Positions 19,101 to 22,914 of a stretch of 22,914 nt of DNA are shown here, piece after piece. The notes beneath the pieces were generated by a model, which made no database searches, was not told the DNA's origin, and saw only the letters and a list, made by a program, of their open reading frames with translations. The stretch spans positions 1-22,914 of the forward strand of contig AJWJ01000387.1 in the NCBI GenBank assembly GCA_000277445.1, written 5' to 3'. Both the position numbers and the translations under genes were made by a program. The number at the start of each line of letters is the position of its first letter. The first letter of the stretch is position 1. Source of the DNA: Polysphondylium violaceum. Lineage: Eukaryota; Evosea; Eumycetozoa; Dictyosteliales; Dictyosteliaceae.

Positions 19101-19778
19101 AGAAGAGGCTCAGAGGAAGAGATTGGGGGCAGCTGGCAAATGATGGGCTCTTTAAATTCTTTTACCGAGAAACGTTCTTCTCTAAATTCCAATGGCTCCA
19201 CTCCAAAGAATTTCCATCCATCCTGCAGTTATACCTCTAGTGAACAAATGAGCGAAAACGACGATGAAGAAAAGAACCATAAGCCCACTTGCTCTGATGA
19301 CGATGACGATAGTGATTGTTTGGCTCAAAGTTGGGACACAGCTTTTTCGTTTGATGGTGATGCTGCAAAGAATTTTGAAGCTTTTAAATCTCACATGTCA
19401 AACATGAAATCAAAGACCAACAGCAGTAATTACACAACCAGCTCTGTATCTGCTGCCACTGCCACACCAAACAACAGCAATGGTAGTAATGGTAAATTCA
19501 AACAAGCCACTCCATCTTCTACCCCTCCAAACAATTTCACTTCTTTTAATCATGCTTTTAAATCTTCTTCCTCTACCTATTCCTCCACTTCAAATAGTAG
19601 TAGTCCTTCTCATACTCATCATAGTACTCAGCTCACCATGGAAGAAATTCATGAAAGAAGAAAACAAAGACTTTTGGGCATTAGAGCTCTTTTCATTCAT
19701 TTCTATCAAAACCACTGTTCAACAAATCCTGAAAGTTATTGGAAAACTATTTTTAATTACCTTCCAAAGTTTGGTTAA
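16172..19778 (+). CDS. mtmr14: MTMR14-type phosphoinositide 3-phosphatase (four exons)
   Basis: Join of 16172..16912, 17003..17889, 17963..18201 and 18277..19778 gives 1122 residues. The MTMR14 (Jumpy) group removes the 3-phosphate from PI3P and PI(3,5)P2 and restrains autophagy in animals. Matching segments: SRFARVRTRFPFPVIYYHGK and NLCRSSTLS (about 321-348), CDLMVENKKKKFGFFVCSSE across the exon 2/3 join, STPYPGVEFFADF, then LIHCISGWDRTPLFISLLRI with the CX5R loop C650 to R656, and VAYDWFLFSHQLADRAGRGE. The GSWQMMGSL patch and C-terminal helix also recall MTMR14. Human MTMR14 has 650 residues; the excess here is Asn/Ser/Gln tracts at the N-terminus, in a mid-protein insert and after the catalytic domain, plus a seven-His run. 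All introns are short, AT-rich and GT-AG. The active-site residues look intact, so an active enzyme is likely. Confidence 0.9.
18215..18240 (+). repeat. (AAT)n run in MTMR14 intron 3
   Basis: About eight AAT/ATA trinucleotides just inside the 75-nt third intron. In the genomic frame they run into stops, consistent with intron rather than coding sequence. Confidence 0.75.
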
Positions 19779-20042
19779 ATTAATGGATTCTTTTTTTTTT
19801 CCAATCGAAAAAGAAAAAAGAAAAACTAAAATAAAATTATATAATATATAATTCTTAATTTATTTATATTTACAAATCTTTAGCCTTTGTTTGATTTATT
19901 GAAAACCTCTTATTTATAGACTGTAGGAAAAAAAAAAAAAAATAGATATGATTTAATTATTCAATGATTTATTGGATTTAAATTTTATAATTAAATGTTG
20001 GATTTAGAAATACAAGAGTTTAGAATAGTGATCATGTTGAGT
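19779..20042. other. Convergent spacer, MTMR14 end to right array
   Basis: 264 bp with oligo-T and oligo-A tracts (19790-19800, 19927-19942) and several AATAAA-like polyadenylation signals (AAAATAAAA near 19827). No gene. Confidence 0.6.
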
Positions 20043-20311
20043 TTATAAAACTTTAGCTTTAATTGAAATACCAAGAAGGTTTAATAATTTTACACAAATA
20101 TCAAGGTCAGCAAGACTTGAGTTTTGATTGGCACCCATTTGATTAAGTGATCCAAATGATGATGATGACGATGAAATTGAAACTTTAGAAATAGAACCGT
20201 TTTGAACTGAACCGAGAGATGTAATGGATTCTAGAATAGGGATATTAATGTTAATTTATATTTTACTAGAATATGATACAAGTTTTAATAATAATTACTT
20301 ATTAATGTCAT
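20043..20311 (-). CDS. Type B mini-protein, copy 4 (join 20043..20230, 20299..20311)
   Basis: A 66-residue two-exon gene. Exon 1 is ATGACATTAATAA at 20311-20299, the intron is 68 nt (GTAATTATT...TTCTAG), and exon 2 ends TTATAA. The protein reads MTLIKSITSLGSVQNG, SISKVSISSSSSSFGSLNQ, MGANQNSSLADLDIC, VKLLNLLGISIKAKVL and is identical as read to copy 3 at 4254. Its flank lies next to the MTMR14 end, mirroring copy 3 beside the kinase gene. Confidence 0.86.
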
Positions 20312-21065
20312 TTTAGAATAGATATTGTTGTTATTGATAATATGAAGTATTGAATTATAAATTCATTTTTTTCATTCTTATTTATAGTTTTTAAAATAAA
20401 AATGAGATGATCATTGATTTTTTTTTTAAAATCTTAATCATATCGCAATATCAGGATATTTTAGGAAATAATGTTTAAAAAATGAGTTTAGTAGCAACAT
20501 CAAAACAAAAGATTGTGGCTTTTTCCATTTTTGGTTGTGGTTAACCCATTAATCAGTGTGAAAATGTCAAAAAAATATATAGCTAGTGGTTAGTTGTCTA
20601 TTTCAATGGTAATTATGTTTTAATGGTAATAAAATTACAGATAGATAGGTTCATTAGATTAAGATTGAGTACCTAAATTCTAGAATCGCCCTATATCTCA
20701 TTCAAATCATATCTACAAAGTGTTTAAATAATCTTTGTTCAACCACACATAAAAATCTAACCACAGATGAGTGTCAAAATTTTCATAAAACAAAACACTC
20801 CCTGTTTTATAATAGATAGTTCCTATACGTGTTGCTTAATCAAAGAATAAGGTATTTATGATTCACCATTTGGTTCCCTCTCGATGAAAAGTTATAACGA
20901 TAAAGTTTATAGAATCATTGTTTCCAAATATATCCATAATTTCGACATCAATTTTATAATCTTTACAACTTTGTTAAATCCAAATACTATAAATACTTGA
21001 ATTTTATGAAAAATAAATCATTCAACTCGTACAATAAATTTTATCTAAAATAAAACACAACAAAA
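20312..21065. promoter_or_regulatory. Shared divergent promoter, unit 4
   Basis: 754 bp, reverse complement in layout to units 1-3. The B-side palindrome (ATATCAGGATAT on plus) is at 20448-20459. The core boundary on the B side is diverged (near 20672), while the A-side boundary AATAAGGTATT is intact near 20848. The A-side TATA box CTATAAATAC is near 20986-20995. Confidence 0.75.
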
Positions 21066-21333
21066 ATGACTCTTATTAGTAAGTTAAATAAATACCTTCT
21101 GTCCTCTGAATACTAAATAATATATAATTGTGTATTATAAAGAATCAATTACTTCCCTCGGTTCAGTTCAAAGTGGTGCAATTTCAAAATCAACTATTTC
21201 TTCCTCCACTGGATCATCATCATTTAACTCCAGTAGTATTGGTGCCAATCAAAACTCAAGCTTAGCTGATATTGATATTGGTGCTTGGCTATTAAATATT
21301 CTTGGCATTTCAATTAAAGCTAAAGTTTTATAA
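21066..21333 (+). CDS. Type A mini-protein, copy 4 (join 21066..21078, 21143..21333)
   Basis: A 67-residue two-exon gene. Exon 1 is ATGACTCTTATTA, the intron is 64 nt (GTAAGTTAAA...ATAAAG), and exon 2 ends GTTTTATAA. The protein reads MTLIKSITSLGSVQSG, AISKSTISSSTGSSSFNSS, SIGANQNSSLADIDI, GAWLLNILGISIKAKVL. An ORF scan starts it falsely inside the intron. The downstream motif GTCATCCTATTATTGGATC at about 21388 matches the 3' flanks of left-array A genes. Confidence 0.87.
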
Positions 21334-21741
21334 AGTATCCAGAATGAAATTCCATTGTAAAGAATTGATTTGTATTTATATCTGGCTGTCATCCTATTAT
21401 TGGATCAAATCTTTTAAAAATAAAAGTTATTTTAATTTTCTATAAAAACTCTTTTGTCATATATTTAAACAAACTAAAAACCATATGTAGATATGAATTA
21501 AAAAAATGGAAACCAAAACTAATAAACCCAAATACCTCTATAATCATCAGATTAATAAAATTTGTAATGAAATTCTGTCATAATCTATAGACTCCACATT
21601 TAATTAATTAAAAAACATAGAAGATGGAAAATGGAAATATTTGAAAATGGAAATATTTGATATGATTTAATTAAACAAAAATTTATTTGATTTTAAATTA
21701 AATATTAAAGGTAGAAATACAAAGATATGATCATGAAGAGC
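21334..21741. other. Spacer between units 4 and 5
   Basis: 408 bp, AT-rich. It contains the conserved type A downstream motif at about 21388-21420 and a short direct repeat (GGAAATATTTGA-like, 21634-21660). No gene. Confidence 0.6.
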
Positions 21742-22017
21742 TTACAAAACCTTAGCTTTAATGGAAATACCAAGAAGGTTTAATAATTTTACACAATTAT
21801 CGAGGTCAGCAAGACTTGAGTTTTGATTGGCACCCATTTGATTAAGTGATCCAAATGATGATGATGACGATGAAATTGAAACTTTAGAAATAGAACCGTT
21901 TTGAACTGAACCGAGAGATGTAATAGATTCTAGATTTTATTAATTAATAAAAATTGACATTAATATTTCTGCAACACAAATAGATATATTTGAAATTATA
22001 TTACTTATTAAAGTCAT
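21742..22017 (-). CDS. Type B mini-protein, copy 5 (join 21742..21929, 22005..22017)
   Basis: A 66-residue two-exon gene. Exon 1 is ATGACTTTAATAA (22017-22005), mixing A-like and B-like codons. The intron is 75 nt (GTAATATAA...TCTAG). Exon 2 ends GTTTTGTAA. The protein matches copy 4 except for SLADLDNC in place of SLADLDIC, a polar change at a position otherwise Ile in every copy. The frame is intact, so it is probably functional or only recently relaxed. Confidence 0.84.
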
Positions 22018-22807
22018 TTTTAGAATAGATATTGTTGTTTTTGATAATTTGGAATATTTAATAATGAGTTTATTTTTTCATTCTTATTTATAGTTTTTAA
22101 ATTACTACCGAAAATGAGATGATCTTTGATTTTTTTTTTAAAATCTTAATCATATCGCAATATCAGGATATTATAGGAAATAATGTTTAAAAAATGAGTA
22201 AGTAGCAACATCAAAACAAAAGATTGTGGCTTTTTCCATTATTGGTTGTGGTTTACCCATAAATCAGTGTGAAAATGTCAAAAAAAATATATAGCTAGTG
22301 GTTAGTTGTCTATTAAATCATTCAATAGCACACATGTTGGAATTAGAATAAATTATAGATAGATAGGTTCATTAAATCAAGAATGAATACCTAATTTCTT
22401 GAATCGCCCTATATCTCATCCAAATCATATCTCAAAGTGTTTAAACAATTTTGTTCAACCACACATAAAAATCTAACCACACACTAAAGTATAAATTTTC
22501 ATAAAACAAACACCCCTGTTTTATAATAGATAGTTCCTATACGTGTTGCTTAATCAAAGAATAAGGTATTTATGATTCACCCATAGATTTCCCTCTTGAT
22601 GAACTGTCACCAAACATGGTAAAGTTTTATAGAATCATTGTTTCTAAATATATCCATAATTTCGACATCAATTTTTAATTTTAATTTTTTTTTAAATCCA
22701 AATACATTAAATACAGTTTATTGATTATTAAAATCAAAACACTATAAATACAGTTTATTCATTATTAAAATCAATTCAAACAAATAAACTAATAATATCA
22801 AAACAAA
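22018..22807. promoter_or_regulatory. Shared divergent promoter, unit 5
   Basis: 790 bp, the longest of the five. The palindrome ATATCAGGATAT is at 22160-22171. The B-side core boundary is near 22387 and the A-side AATAAGGTATT near 22560. It ends in a local duplication: AAATACAGTTTATT-ATTATTAAAATCAA occurs twice (about 22711-22736 and 22747-22773), next to the A-gene TATA box CTATAAATACAG. Confidence 0.75.
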
Positions 22808-22914
22808 ATGACTCTTATTAGTAAGTTTTATTTGTATAGACTTATAGTTCTTTTAACTAATATTTTATATTTTTTTAGAATCAATTACTTCCCTCGGTTC
22901 AGTTCAAAGTGGTG
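22808..22914 (+). CDS. Type A mini-protein, copy 5, cut by window end (join 22808..22820, 22879..>22914)
   Basis: Exon 1 is ATGACTCTTATTA, the intron is 58 nt (GTAAGTTTTA...TTTTAG), and exon 2 opens AATCAATTACTTCCCTCGG and runs off the window. The visible protein is MTLIKSITSLGSVQSG. Intron text closely matches copies 1 and 3 of the left array, which argues for recent exchange between the two arrays. Confidence 0.82.
   Translation, partial: MTLISKFYLYRLIVLLTNILYFFRINYFPRFSSKW

Larger units (their letters stand above)
20043..22914. repeat. Right array: two A/B units, inverted relative to the left array
   Basis: Units 4 (20043-21333) and 5 (21742-22914, cut by the window end) repeat the left-array design with the strands swapped: B on minus, A on plus. 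Their promoters read as the reverse complement of the left ones, for example TAGTTCCTATACGTGTTGC near 20818 and 22532 against GCAACACGTATAGGAACTA near 734. The arrays therefore form long inverted repeats around the 15-kb core. Confidence 0.9.

Noticed and set aside
18456-19778. Separate 440-residue gene beginning MLFLTVAYDW
   Set aside because: It is the continuation of MTMR14 exon 4; the frame is open back to the acceptor at 18276 and contains the catalytic loop.
19480-19851. Plus-strand 123-residue ORF
   Set aside because: Alternative frame of the last MTMR14 exon running into the AT-rich 3' flank.
22252-22262. TTACCCATAAA as the upstream element of Dictyostelium small RNA genes
   Set aside because: It lies in the repeated promoter where the other units read AACCCATTAA; it looks like drift, and no RNA candidate follows.
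1-22914. The flanking arrays as terminal inverted repeats of one large transposon
   Set aside because: No transposase, integrase or target-site duplication is visible. The arrays consist of spliced gene pairs and the core holds ordinary cell genes, so segmental duplication is simpler.

Overview
The window looks like chromosomal DNA from a dictyostelid social amoeba, probably close to Dictyostelium discoideum or D. purpureum. Intergenic DNA is extremely AT-rich. Introns are short and AT-rich with GTAAGT/GTATGT donors. Proteins carry poly-Asn, poly-Ser, poly-Gln and poly-His tracts, and trinucleotide repeats are common. The genes are dictyostelid in type, including a kinase fused to a Rac exchange factor and a 250-residue proteasome alpha-4 subunit. 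I see no CRISPR array, tRNA, rRNA, virus-like element or transposase gene.

Left edge (1-4512): three tandem units, each a head-to-head pair of tiny two-exon genes (66-68 residues). One member (type A, minus strand) ends GAWLLNILGISIKAKVL; the other (type B, plus strand) ends VKLLNLLGISIKAKVL. The type B partner of the middle unit is a scrambled pseudogene. Right edge (20043-22914): two more units of the same design in mirror orientation (type B minus, type A plus), the last cut by the window end. Each pair shares a 0.6-0.8 kb divergent promoter with strongly conserved blocks and a TATA box facing each gene.

Core (4658-19778), read left to right: a TKL-type kinase/IQ/DH/PH protein of the KxcA/KxcB type (minus; two exons that a plain ORF scan shows as two genes); a probably mitochondrial small heat shock protein (plus; two exons); a Lunapark homologue (minus; five exons); proteasome subunit alpha-4 (minus; three exons, the first apparently only the ATG); a doubtful small ORF (plus); a two-pass membrane protein of unknown function (minus; two exons); and an MTMR14-type phosphoinositide 3-phosphatase with large low-complexity insertions (plus; four exons).

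The core genes are ordinary cell-biology genes (Rac signalling, chaperone, ER shape, proteolysis, phosphoinositide turnover) with no evident shared pathway. The unusual part is the flanking system: five divergent A/B mini-gene pairs in inverted arrays around a single-copy core. They look like a recently amplified, co-regulated two-peptide family, loosely resembling the small serine-rich HssA-type proteins of Dictyostelium at the N-terminus but with a distinctive amphipathic C-terminus.
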